From Actinomycetota bacterium (GTDB lineage Bacteria; Actinomycetota; Acidimicrobiia; Acidimicrobiales; Ilumatobacteraceae), in NCBI GenBank assembly GCA_009702045.1, contig WLIV01000010.1:1-64000 (forward strand): a stretch of DNA of 64,000 bases, written 5' to 3'. Under the pieces are notes generated by a model. That model was not told the DNA's origin and did not search any database. It saw nothing but the letters and a program-made list of their open reading frames with translations. Positions 33,258 through 41,434 of this stretch are shown in pieces; the first letter of the stretch is position 1; every line of letters begins with the position of its first letter. Both the position numbers and the translations under genes were made by a program.

Positions 33258-34385
33258 TCAGTCAATGTCGTATCGCTCGATGTAGCCCGCCATGCGATCT
33301 CGGATCGCCCCCGCTGTCAGACCGAAGTCCGCCGCCGCGTAACGGTGTGCCCCGTGCTTGTCCTTGGGTCGGTCGCGCCTCCACTGCTGCATCGCCGCCT
33401 CCGCAACAGGGGTGTACTCGCGGCCCAGGCGGGCGTAGATCTCGCGTGCCGTGCCCACGGGGTCGGCGATGAAGCGTCGATAGCTCACGTCGATGATCGT
33501 CCGCTCGGGTGCTGCCGCGCGGGCACTCTCCATTCGGTCGGCAGCAAGTGACCAGATGCGCAGGCGATGCGCGCCGAGTTCCTGCGCCGTGAACCCCCCG
33601 GGGCCGAAGCCCATCGAGCCGATCAGGCTGCAGCCCGACACGATCGTGTCGGCGGGGTCGCGGTAGATGTGTACGAAGACTGCATCGGGGAACTCGTGGA
33701 GCATCGCACTCAGACCGAACGTGTGGCTGGGGTTCTTCAGCAGCCATGTGCGGTCCGTATCGTCCGCGCCGATCAGACGCAGGTTGTCGGCGTAGCGACG
33801 GTACGAGGGCCGTTCGTCCTGGGTGACGAACCACTCGTGATACGCGGGAAGGGCCAGCGACGACACCCACAGCATGCTGACGAACGACTGCCGCATGATC
33901 TGCAGGCACTCCTCAGGATCCTCGGGGCCGACGTCGTGCAGCGCGTTGGGACCATTGACCCGATAGGCCTCGACAGCCCGCTGGTACTCGGGTTGATCGG
34001 CCCACTTGTCCGGTGTCGGCCGGGGGCGGGGGCGCGGCGCCAACCATGCGGGGATCCATTGATGCGCGGGATCGGCGGCGAGGATCTGATGCAGTGCGGT
34101 CGTGCCCGAGCGGGGTAAGCCGAGCACCACCAGTTGCGGAGCCAGCGGCGCAGTGAGGCACTGCGGCCGGGCAGCCCAGGCGGCGTGCGAGCACAGCCGG
34201 GAGGCGAGCGCATCGACAGCCGTGTAGCGCACGCGCGCGTCCAGTGCCTGACCCGCGTGCGGACTTGTCGCAGCTGCGGTGATCAGCGCTGCCAGCCCAG
34301 GCCGGTGGTCGTCGTTGCCGAAGTCGGTGAGCCCGCCCACCGCCGCCGATGCAGCCGACTCGAGCTCATCGATCGACAACGTCAC
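33258..34385 (-). CDS. Sulfotransferase family protein
   Basis: 375 residues. The PAPS 5'-phosphosulfate loop LPRSGTT is at residues 90-96. The 3'-phosphate segment is in FVHIYRDPADTIVSGCSLIGS, with the expected Arg and Ser. These are the two defining motifs of PAPS-dependent sulfotransferases, and the length fits the actinobacterial Sulfotransfer_3 group. It should sulfate a hydroxyl group of a small lipid-like molecule. The start overlaps the upstream SDR stop by four bases. Proteins of this group are also found in catabolic clusters without a proven sulfonated product. Confidence 0.8.
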   Translation of the reverse strand: MTLSIDELESAASAAVGGLTDFGNDDHRPGLAALITAAATSPHAGQALDARVRYTAVDALASRLCSHAAWAARPQCLTAPLAPQLVVLGLPRSGTTALHQILAADPAHQWIPAWLAPRPRPRPTPDKWADQPEYQRAVEAYRVNGPNALHDVGPEDPEECLQIMRQSFVSMLWVSSLALPAYHEWFVTQDERPSYRRYADNLRLIGADDTDRTWLLKNPSHTFGLSAMLHEFPDAVFVHIYRDPADTIVSGCSLIGSMGFGPGGFTAQELGAHRLRIWSLAADRMESARAAAPERTIIDVSYRRFIADPVGTAREIYARLGREYTPVAEAAMQQWRRDRPKDKHGAHRYAAADFGLTAGAIRDRMAGYIERYDID

Positions 34386-35224
34386 GACGGTTCTGCCGCC
34401 CGCGTGCGCATCACCTGGGTGACGGCGAGCACTGAGGTGACCCCGCCGTCGACGATCAGCGACTGGCCGGTGATGAACCGCGACTCGTCACCGGCGAGGA
34501 ACAACGCGGCCCACGCCGCATCCCAACCGTCACCCTCGATGCCCAGGACGTTCAGGTCGTTACGCAGATCACGAGCCAGCGCGCCGCCGCCACCGAGTCG
34601 CTCGACATGCGGAGTGTGCAGGTGGCCGGGGACCACACAGTTCACCCGGATGCCATCCTTGCCGAGGTTCACGGCCATGTCGCGGGTGAGCGGGCCGACG
34701 GCGGCCTTGGCGGTGCCGTAGCCGACCACACCGGTGGCCTGCACGCCGGCGACGGAACCGATGTTGATGATCGATCCGTGGCCAGACGCGCGCAGATGGG
34801 GTAAGGCGTACGACGCCATACGGACGATGACCTTGAGGTTGCCGTCGTAGATCTGGTCCCACACGTCCTCGTCGAACTGATCGAGCGATACGTGCTGGTG
34901 CACCGCAACGTTGTTGACCACGATGTCCAGCCGGCCGAAATGCTCGACGGTCGTTTGCACGGCGCGGGCGCAGTCCGCGCCGCTGGTCGTATCGCCCACC
35001 ACGCCGATCGCGTTGCCACCCTCGCCGATGATGTCCGCGACGGTGGTCGCCGTTCGTTCCGCCGTACGCCCCATCACCACGATGCCTGCGCCGTGTGCTG
35101 CGAACAGGCGGGCGATGGCCGAGCCGGTTCCGGGGTAGTCGCCCGTCGTTCCGCCGCCGACGATGAGTGCAACACGGCCGGTGAGGCGGCCCTCGGGATG
35201 ATGGGGAACCGAGTCCGCGCTCAC
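34382..35224 (-). CDS. SDR family oxidoreductase with extended cofactor loop
   Basis: 280 residues. The cofactor motif is unusual: VGGGTTGDYPGTGSA in place of TGxxxGxG, an insertion of about four to five residues in the first glycine loop. The NNVA stretch replaces NNAG. The YGTAK catalytic pair and the closing IVDGGVTSV are normal. GTG 35224 was chosen with AGGGG upstream; the frame is open to 35260. It leads the minus-strand unit with sulfotransferase, DUF1214 and VOC genes, and is divergent from the molybdenum hydroxylase operon, with about 200 bases between. It may oxidise the hydroxyl that the sulfotransferase uses, but this is inference. Confidence 0.75.
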   Translation of the reverse strand: MSADSVPHHPEGRLTGRVALIVGGGTTGDYPGTGSAIARLFAAHGAGIVVMGRTAERTATTVADIIGEGGNAIGVVGDTTSGADCARAVQTTVEHFGRLDIVVNNVAVHQHVSLDQFDEDVWDQIYDGNLKVIVRMASYALPHLRASGHGSIINIGSVAGVQATGVVGYGTAKAAVGPLTRDMAVNLGKDGIRVNCVVPGHLHTPHVERLGGGGALARDLRNDLNVLGIEGDGWDAAWAALFLAGDESRFITGQSLIVDGGVTSVLAVTQVMRTRAAEPS

Positions 35225-35427
35225 GCGCCCCTCACGATCGATGAAGCACCAACACAACACGCCACGCTCATACCCCCCGGGACACGGTTCGGCCGCGCCG
35301 ACGTGCCGGAGAAAACGCTACACCATTGTCCTCTTTGTGGCAGTTGGCGCAGTCGGCGGATTGGGGTTGATTCAGGACACTCAGTAGTCTCAGCCGCTGA
35401 CGTCGACATGCCGGAGGATCTCCCACG

Positions 35428-36111
35428 ATGGAGAATTTGCAGAACGAGTTCGTAGTGAACCGCCCGATCGAGCAGGCCTGGGCAGTGCTCACCGACCTGG
35501 AGCGCATCGCGCCGTGTCTTCCTGGCGCGCAGCTACAAGAGATCGAGGGCGAGTTCTACCGCGGCGTCGTCAAGGTCAAGCTGGGCCCGATCTCCACCGC
35601 CTTCAAGGGACAGGCCCAGTTCCTCGAACGCGACGATGCCGGCCACCGCGCCGTCCTTCGCGGCGAGGGCCGCGACACCGGCGGCAAGGGCAACGCCGAC
35701 GCGTTGATCACCGCTGAACTGCAGTCACTCACCGACACCACCACGAAGTGTGTCGTCACCACCGAGTTGCGCGTCACCGGCAAGGTCGCCCAGTTCGGTC
35801 GCGGCATCATGGGCGATATCAGCGAGAAGCTGATGACCCAGTTCGCCAACAACCTCAACACGATGCTCGACGCCGATCAGACTCCGGCCGTCGAAGCGAC
35901 GACCACACCCGCCGTCGACGCCGAACCCACAGTCGTTGCCGTTTCCGGCGAGGCACCCGCACCCGCACCCGCGGTGCGCACGGTGAACGGCCCGGAGGCT
36001 GCACCCATTCAGCTCAGTGGCCTCGCCGGTGGTGCAGTGCTGAAGCGGGTCGTCCCGCTGCTCGCCGCTGTCGCCGCGATCGTGGTCGCCGCGGTGCTGA
36101 TCTGGGGTTGA
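35428..36111 (+). CDS. CoxG-like SRPBCC protein with C-terminal membrane anchor
   Basis: 227 residues. An SRPBCC (START-like) domain fills residues 1-150 (FVVNRPIEQAWAVLTDLERIAPCLPGAQLQEIEG is the CoxG signature). A Pro/Ala-rich linker follows, then one hydrophobic helix at the C-terminus (VVPLLAAVAAIVVAAVLIWG) for membrane attachment. In CO dehydrogenase clusters CoxG recruits the enzyme to the membrane. Here it precedes CoxL/M/S-like genes and should play the same role. GGAGGA precedes the ATG. The L subunit has its own promoter 12 bases after the CoxG stop, so the four genes may be one or two transcripts. Confidence 0.85.
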   Translation: MENLQNEFVVNRPIEQAWAVLTDLERIAPCLPGAQLQEIEGEFYRGVVKVKLGPISTAFKGQAQFLERDDAGHRAVLRGEGRDTGGKGNADALITAELQSLTDTTTKCVVTTELRVTGKVAQFGRGIMGDISEKLMTQFANNLNTMLDADQTPAVEATTTPAVDAEPTVVAVSGEAPAPAPAVRTVNGPEAAPIQLSGLAGGAVLKRVVPLLAAVAAIVVAAVLIWG

Positions 36112-36122
36112 CCAACTCGGCC

Positions 36123-36150
36123 TTGAGCCAATGAGTTATATAAGTGTACT
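36123..36150 (+). promoter_or_regulatory. Promoter of molybdenum hydroxylase large-subunit gene
   Basis: TTGAGC (36123-36128), a 16-base spacer and TGTACT (36145-36150), with the recurring AAGTGTACTC element as -10. ATG 36159 is eight bases downstream, so the message would be leaderless or nearly so. Confidence 0.55.
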
Positions 36151-36158
36151 CTGCGACA

Positions 36159-38486
36159 ATGAGCTCCCCGGTTGCAGCGCGTTTCGTCGGCTCGGCGGTC
36201 CACCGAAAGGAGGATCGCCGTCTCCTGACCGGCCATGGTCAGTACGTCGCTGACGCCTCGGCGCCGCGCATGGTGCACGCGGCCTTCTTGCGCAGCGAAC
36301 ACGCCAAGGCGCGGCTCAACAGCGTCAACATCGAGGCCGCCCTGTCGGCCCCCGGCGTCGTCGCCGTGTACCTGTGGTCCGACTTCCACGAGAAGTTCGG
36401 CGAGGCGTGGCATGCGATGCTCGGCCAGGAACTGGTCGTCCCGCCGCCGCTGGCGATCATGGACGTGCGCTACGTGGGCGACCCGATCGCCCTGGTGATC
36501 GCCGAGAGCCGCGCTCTCGCCGAGGATGCATGCGGCCTGATCGAGGTCGACTACGAAGCAGAACAGGCCACCGTCGATTACGCCACGGCAGCTGCCGACG
36601 GCAATGTGGTCCACGCCGCGTGGGGCCTGCCGTCGAACGTGATGGTCGACATGCCGTTCACACCCATGTCGCCCGACCTCGACGAGACGTTCAACTCGGT
36701 GCAACATGTGGTCGAGACCACCATCATCCAGAACCGCTACCTGTGCGTCCCGATGGAAACTCGCGGCGTGCTCGCATCCTGGGTTCCGGGCCTCGAGGAA
36801 CTCGACCTGATTGTCTCTACGCAGTCGGTGCACGAAACCCGCAACTTCTTCGCCCGCTACCTCGGTCTCGATGAGGGTGCCGTACGTGTGAGCGCTCGCG
36901 ACGTCGGCGGCGGATTCGGCCAGAAGATGTTCGTGTTCCGCGAGGAGTGCGCCGTCGTGCTGGCGACGAAGCTGCTCGGTCGCCCGGTGAAGTGGATCGA
37001 AGACCGTCTGGAGAACCTCACCAGCGCAGGCCACTCGCGCAACGAACTGGGCAAAGTCCGCATGGCGATCAGCGCCGACGGCATCATCGAGGCGATCACC
37101 GTCGACCACGTTGCCGACGTGGGTGCCTACACACCCTGCCCGGCCGTGATGGACCCCACGCTGCTGCCCGGGCCGTACCGCATCCCCCGCCTCGGTTTCT
37201 CCACGCAGATGGTGTGGACCAACACGATGGGCAAGGCCGCCTACCGCGGCCCATGGATGTTCGAGACAACGGCCCGTGAGATGGCCATCGACATCGCCGC
37301 CCGCCAGATCGGGATGGACCCCGCAGAACTGCGTCGCCGCAACCTGCTCTCGCTCGCCGAACTGCCATTCACCTCGCCCGGCGGGAAGGTGTTCCAGGAG
37401 ATCACCCCGCTCGAAACCCTTGAGCAGGCGCTCGGGATGCTCGGCTACGAGGAGTTCCGTAAGGAGCAGGCTGAGGCCCGCGAGCAAGGCCGTTGGCTCG
37501 GTGTTGGCATCTGTGTCTATGTCGAACCCACCTCGATGGAGCAGGCGACGCTGGGCACCGAGGGCGCCACGATTCGCATCGACTCCAACGGCAAGGTGGT
37601 GGCCTACCTGAGCACCAGCTCGCACGGACAGAGCGTCGAGACGACGATGGCGCAGATCATCGCCGACGATCTCGGCGTCGCCTACGACGACGTGACGGTG
37701 GTGCAGGGCGACACACAATCGACGCCGTATGGTCCCGGCACCGGCGGCAGCCGCACAGCGGTCATCGCCGGCGGCGCGGCCCACGACGCAGCAGTCGCCG
37801 TGCGCGACAAGGTGCTCGCCATCGCGGCGCACATGATGGAGGCCGCCCCGGAAGATCTGCAGATCGCCGAAGGCGTGATCGCCGTACGCGGCACACCGGA
37901 TCGTTCGCTGACGATGAAGGAAGTGGCCACCCAGGCGTACACCAACGCCCACACGCTGCCGGGCGACGTGGGCAGCGGGCTGGAAGCCACGATCCGCTTC
38001 AAGCCGACGCGGTTCCCCACGTGGTCGAACGCGACGCACGTGTGCGTCGTCGAGATCGACCCCGACACGTTCATCCCCCGCATCCTGCGCTACATCGTGT
38101 CGGAGGACTGCGGCAAGATGATCAACCCGCAGGTCGTCGAAGGTCAGATTTTCGGCGGTGTCGTACAAGGGCTGGGCGGTGTGCTCTACGAGGACTTCCG
38201 CTACGACCCGGATGGCAACCCGCAGACCACGACGTTCCTCGACTACCTGCTGCCCACCACCGGCGAGACGCCGCTGATCGAGATCGGCCACATCGAGTCC
38301 GTGTCCACCACCAACCCCGGTGGTTTCAAGGGGATGGGTGAAGGCGGCGCGATCGGCGCCCATGCAGCGGTCGCCAATGCCGTTGGCGACGCGCTCGCAC
38401 ACCTCGGTGTGAATGTGACGAGCACGCCCCTCGGCCCCGAGGACATCTTCCAACTCGTGCAAGCCAGCCAGAAGGAGCGCGCGTGA
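36159..38486 (+). CDS. Xanthine-dehydrogenase-family molybdopterin-binding (CoxL-like) subunit
   Basis: 775 residues, full length for the molybdenum-cofactor subunit of three-part hydroxylases. GGGFGQK (Moco contact) and the C-terminal GMGEGGAIG with the catalytic Glu are present. The active-site loop reads AYRGPWM (residues 361-367). Form I CO dehydrogenase has AYxCSFR and form II AYRGAGR, so this is neither; a hydroxylase of a heterocycle, aldehyde or other organic molecule is more likely than CO oxidation. ATG 36159 is preferred over GTG 36144, which lies in the promoter. M and S subunits follow with overlaps of four bases. No maturation genes (CoxD/E/F) are in the window. Confidence 0.85.
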   Translation: MSSPVAARFVGSAVHRKEDRRLLTGHGQYVADASAPRMVHAAFLRSEHAKARLNSVNIEAALSAPGVVAVYLWSDFHEKFGEAWHAMLGQELVVPPPLAIMDVRYVGDPIALVIAESRALAEDACGLIEVDYEAEQATVDYATAAADGNVVHAAWGLPSNVMVDMPFTPMSPDLDETFNSVQHVVETTIIQNRYLCVPMETRGVLASWVPGLEELDLIVSTQSVHETRNFFARYLGLDEGAVRVSARDVGGGFGQKMFVFREECAVVLATKLLGRPVKWIEDRLENLTSAGHSRNELGKVRMAISADGIIEAITVDHVADVGAYTPCPAVMDPTLLPGPYRIPRLGFSTQMVWTNTMGKAAYRGPWMFETTAREMAIDIAARQIGMDPAELRRRNLLSLAELPFTSPGGKVFQEITPLETLEQALGMLGYEEFRKEQAEAREQGRWLGVGICVYVEPTSMEQATLGTEGATIRIDSNGKVVAYLSTSSHGQSVETTMAQIIADDLGVAYDDVTVVQGDTQSTPYGPGTGGSRTAVIAGGAAHDAAVAVRDKVLAIAAHMMEAAPEDLQIAEGVIAVRGTPDRSLTMKEVATQAYTNAHTLPGDVGSGLEATIRFKPTRFPTWSNATHVCVVEIDPDTFIPRILRYIVSEDCGKMINPQVVEGQIFGGVVQGLGGVLYEDFRYDPDGNPQTTTFLDYLLPTTGETPLIEIGHIESVSTTNPGGFKGMGEGGAIGAHAAVANAVGDALAHLGVNVTSTPLGPEDIFQLVQASQKERA

Positions 38487-39343
38487 AGCCGAGCCAGTTC
38501 CAGCACCATGCACCCGAGCGGGTCGACGAGGTTGTCGCCCTGCTCGCGGAGTACGGCGACGATGCCAAGGTGCTCGCCGGAGGTCAGAGCCTGATCCCGA
38601 TCATGGCCCTGCGCATGGCGACATATCCGCACCTGGTGGATATCGCCCGCGTCCCCGACCTATCCAAGATCTCGGCCACGCCGAACGCGGTGCGCGTGGG
38701 TGCGATGGTGCGCCAGTCACACGCTGAGCGAGACGCTGCGGTGGCAACCGTGCCGTTGCTCGCCAAGGCACTTCCGCACATCGGCCACTTCCAGATCCGC
38801 AACCGAGGCACCGTCGGTGGTTCCATCGCCCACGCCGATCCGGCCAGCGAGTTGCCGGCAGTAGCGCTCGCGCTCGACGCACGCATCGAGGCCACCGGCC
38901 CGGGCGGCGTGCGGTTCATCGACGCCTCCGAGTTCTTCCTCTCCACGTGGCAGACCGCACTGGATGACGGCGAGATTCTCAGCGCCGTGGAGTTCCCCGT
39001 GTGGGGTGCCGGGTCGGGTTTCGGTGTCGAGGAGATCGCCCGCCGCAAGGGCGACTTCGCACTGGTCGGGGCGCTTGCGGGCGTCACGCTCGACGGCGAC
39101 CGGGTTACCCGAGCATGTATCACGATGATCGGCGTCGGCTCGACGCCGGTGCGCTGCCACGAGGCAGAAGCTGCACTCATCGCCGGTGGCGCCAACGCCG
39201 ACCTCAATGAGATCGGGCGCATCGCCGCCGCTCCCCTCACCCCCACCCACGATGTTCACGCGTCCGCCGCGTATCGCAAACACGTCAGCCCGGCCATCGT
39301 GCGCCGCGCCCTGACCGCCGCCCTGAAGGAGGCCCGCTCATGA
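38483..39343 (+). CDS. CoxM-like FAD-binding subunit
   Basis: 286 residues. The two FAD motifs of the medium subunit are present: AGGQSLIPIMALR near residue 32 and TVGGSIAHADPASE near 112. It carries electrons from the iron-sulfur subunit to the final acceptor. The start is GTG, which overlaps the stop of the large subunit (GTGA). The ATG of the small subunit overlaps its own stop. The length and motif order match CoxM, but as the large subunit is not a CO dehydrogenase form, only the family role is claimed. Confidence 0.9.
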   Translation: MKPSQFQHHAPERVDEVVALLAEYGDDAKVLAGGQSLIPIMALRMATYPHLVDIARVPDLSKISATPNAVRVGAMVRQSHAERDAAVATVPLLAKALPHIGHFQIRNRGTVGGSIAHADPASELPAVALALDARIEATGPGGVRFIDASEFFLSTWQTALDDGEILSAVEFPVWGAGSGFGVEEIARRKGDFALVGALAGVTLDGDRVTRACITMIGVGSTPVRCHEAEAALIAGGANADLNEIGRIAAAPLTPTHDVHASAAYRKHVSPAIVRRALTAALKEARS

Positions 39344-39822
39344 ACGACCGGACACGAGTGCGACTCACTGTCAACGGCCACGCCGAACAGGTCGAGGTGG
39401 AGCCTCGCGCGATCCTCGCCGACGTATTGCGCGACAACCTCGGCCTCACCGGCACCCACCTCGCGTGCGAGCACGGGGTCTGCGGTGCCTGCACAGTGTT
39501 GATCGACGGCGAGGCTGCCCGTTCCTGCCTCGTGTTCGCGGTGCAAGCCGAGGGCGCATCGATCACCACTGTCGAAGGCATCGCGCCCGACGGCGGCCTC
39601 AGCCCGGTGCAGGAGGCCATGCGCGACTGCCATGGTCTGCAGTGCGGCTTCTGCACACCCGGCATCGTGGTCTCGATGACGGCGTACCTGAACACCCACC
39701 CCAACCCGAGCGATGCCGATCTCAAGGAAGCCATGTCCGGCAACCTGTGCCGCTGCACCGGGTACCAGGGCATCCTCGCCGCCGCACGTCAGGCAGCAGA
39801 CCGGATGAACGCTTCGTCCTAG
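39340..39822 (+). CDS. CoxS-like 2Fe-2S subunit
   Basis: 160 residues. The N-terminal plant-ferredoxin-type cluster is bound by C43, C48, C51 and C63 (CEHGVCGAC). The C-terminal helical cluster is bound by C102, C105, C137 and C139 (QCGFC, CRC). It passes electrons from the molybdenum centre to the FAD subunit. It is the last gene of the operon. Its TAG stop shares the tetramer CTAG with the stop of the convergent ligase gene, so the two genes overlap by four bases with no terminator between. Confidence 0.9.
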   Translation: MNDRTRVRLTVNGHAEQVEVEPRAILADVLRDNLGLTGTHLACEHGVCGACTVLIDGEAARSCLVFAVQAEGASITTVEGIAPDGGLSPVQEAMRDCHGLQCGFCTPGIVVSMTAYLNTHPNPSDADLKEAMSGNLCRCTGYQGILAAARQAADRMNASS

Positions 39823-41360
39823 ACGACGAACAGGTTCCTGACTTCTACCTGGCTGACCTTCATCGACGGCGTCCGCGGTAGCTCTGCCACAATCCGTAGC
39901 TCCACCGGCACCTGGTAGCCGCTGAGCTTCTCGCGCGCCCAGATCAGCAGCGCTTCGGAGGTGATCGGCTCGGCGTCGTCGCGGAGTTGCACCGCGGCGA
40001 CCGGCACCTGACCGAGACGCTGATCGGGCAGCCCAATGACACAGGCCTCAAGAACCGAAGGGTGTCCGGCCAGCACCTTGCCGACCTCGCCGGTGGCCAC
40101 CTTGAAGCCACCGCGAATGATGACATCGTCGGCACGGCCGGTGATCCAGAGGAACTGGTCGTCGTCCATATGTGCAAGGTCGGTGGTTCGCGTCCAACCT
40201 GACTGAGCAAGCTGCGGTGCACGAACTTCGAGCAGGCCGACCGAGCCGTTCGGTACCGACTCACCGGTCTCTGCGTCGACCACCCGCACTTCGACACCTT
40301 GGTTGGGTCGGCCGACACTGCCGGTCTTCGTGTCGCCGAACTGACGACGATCGCTCAACGTCCAACCCGCGACTCCTCCGGCGAACTCTGTCGCGCCGTA
40401 CACCTCCAGGACGGGCACACCGTATTTCTCCTCGAACGCGCGCCCCAGCTCGGGGTCGAGCGGCGAAGTGCCCGCAAACACTGCCTGCACATGCTCGAAC
40501 AGGTCGCGCGGTAGGTCGGCCGCCAGCACCATCGCCAGCGCAGTGGGCACCAGCCCGACGACGCGTAGCCGGTGCTCGCGGACGTTCTTCGCCCACTGGT
40601 CGACGTTGAACCGCTCCATCAGCGCCACCGAGCGACCGGCGACGAGTGACGAGGTGAGGGCACGTAGGCCACCCATGTGCAACAGCGGATTCCACACCAG
40701 CGAGACACCGGAGCTGAGCCGCGGTGCCGACAGGTCGGAGTTGCGGCTGTACGACGCGGTGCTGACAATCTCGTGTTCCAGACTGCGGTACAGCAGGTCG
40801 ATGCGCTTCGGCGGGCCGGTGGTGCCGCTGGTGAGCATCTGCACGGCCACCCCGGGTGCGATGGTGGGAGCGTCTCCACGCTCACCGGCAGCGACCACGA
40901 TCGCGAAGGGCACATCGCTCTCGTCCGCAAGGAGCGCAAGCGAGCCTGCGTCGCGAGCTGCTTCGAGGATCGACTCGTTGGCCCAGTCGCTCGCCGTGGC
41001 GACAATCACCGGCAGACGGAGTCGGCGGATCTCATCCGCGAGCTTGTCTGCTGGAATGGCAGAGCTGAGTGTGACCAGGCAACGACCCGTGGCCAATGCT
41101 CCAGTGATTGCGCGCACGATCTCCGGCCGATTCCGCATCAGCACACCGACCATCGAACCTTCACCGAAGCCGGCCGCGTCGAGCCGCTCGTGCAGCGCGC
41201 GCACGCCGGCGCCGAGCCAGCCCCATGTTCGCCAGGTGTCTTCGAAGTGCAGCGCGTTCGCGGCCGGATCGAGCTCGATCACCTGCGTCAGCCAACTCGG
41301 GAGGTGAAGCGACGGGGCGGCCCCCTCGTCGATTTGCTCCTGATCAGTTGCCCCGTTCAT
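39819..41360 (-). CDS. AMP-dependent acyl-CoA synthetase/ligase
   Basis: About 513 residues of the ANL superfamily. The P-loop is LTSGTTGPPK, the A5 motif VYGATEFAGG, the hinge GRADDVIIRGG and the final lysine PSMKVSQVEVR. The A7 motif is TTDLAHMD, with TTD in place of the usual TGD. It should activate a carboxylic acid to its CoA ester. The frame is open to ATG 41417, close to the divergent promoter box, but the 19 extra residues look unlike the family; ATG 41360 is my choice, without a strong ribosome site. It is divergent from a crotonase unit, which may use its product. Confidence 0.8.
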   Translation of the reverse strand: MNGATDQEQIDEGAAPSLHLPSWLTQVIELDPAANALHFEDTWRTWGWLGAGVRALHERLDAAGFGEGSMVGVLMRNRPEIVRAITGALATGRCLVTLSSAIPADKLADEIRRLRLPVIVATASDWANESILEAARDAGSLALLADESDVPFAIVVAAGERGDAPTIAPGVAVQMLTSGTTGPPKRIDLLYRSLEHEIVSTASYSRNSDLSAPRLSSGVSLVWNPLLHMGGLRALTSSLVAGRSVALMERFNVDQWAKNVREHRLRVVGLVPTALAMVLAADLPRDLFEHVQAVFAGTSPLDPELGRAFEEKYGVPVLEVYGATEFAGGVAGWTLSDRRQFGDTKTGSVGRPNQGVEVRVVDAETGESVPNGSVGLLEVRAPQLAQSGWTRTTDLAHMDDDQFLWITGRADDVIIRGGFKVATGEVGKVLAGHPSVLEACVIGLPDQRLGQVPVAAVQLRDDAEPITSEALLIWAREKLSGYQVPVELRIVAELPRTPSMKVSQVEVRNLFVV

Positions 41361-41398
41361 CACGCGCCCACTGCTGTTGCTGGTGTGACGCTGTGCTG

Positions 41399-41428
41399 TT
41401 CGGTACCCATGCCCCATAAGAGTACACT
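41399..41428. promoter_or_regulatory. Symmetric divergent promoter (GAGTACACTC box)
   Basis: Plus strand: TTCGGT (41399-41404), an 18-base spacer and TACACT (41423-41428), with ATG 41435 six bases downstream (leaderless crotonase). The box GAGTACACTC has matching arms GAGT/ACTC, so the minus strand reads TGTACT toward the ligase gene. One -10-like box may serve both directions. Confidence 0.5.
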
Positions 41429-41434
41429 CATCAC

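Noticed and set aside
36009-38513. An 834-codon open frame on the minus strand opposite the Mo-hydroxylase large subunit
   Set aside because: Its translation is rich in Arg, His, Asp and Gly with no recognisable family. It is a by-product of strong G/C at third positions in the real gene.
35428-39822. Aerobic CO dehydrogenase operon
   Set aside because: CoxG/L/M/S-like order fits, but the active-site loop AYRGPWM matches neither CO dehydrogenase form.
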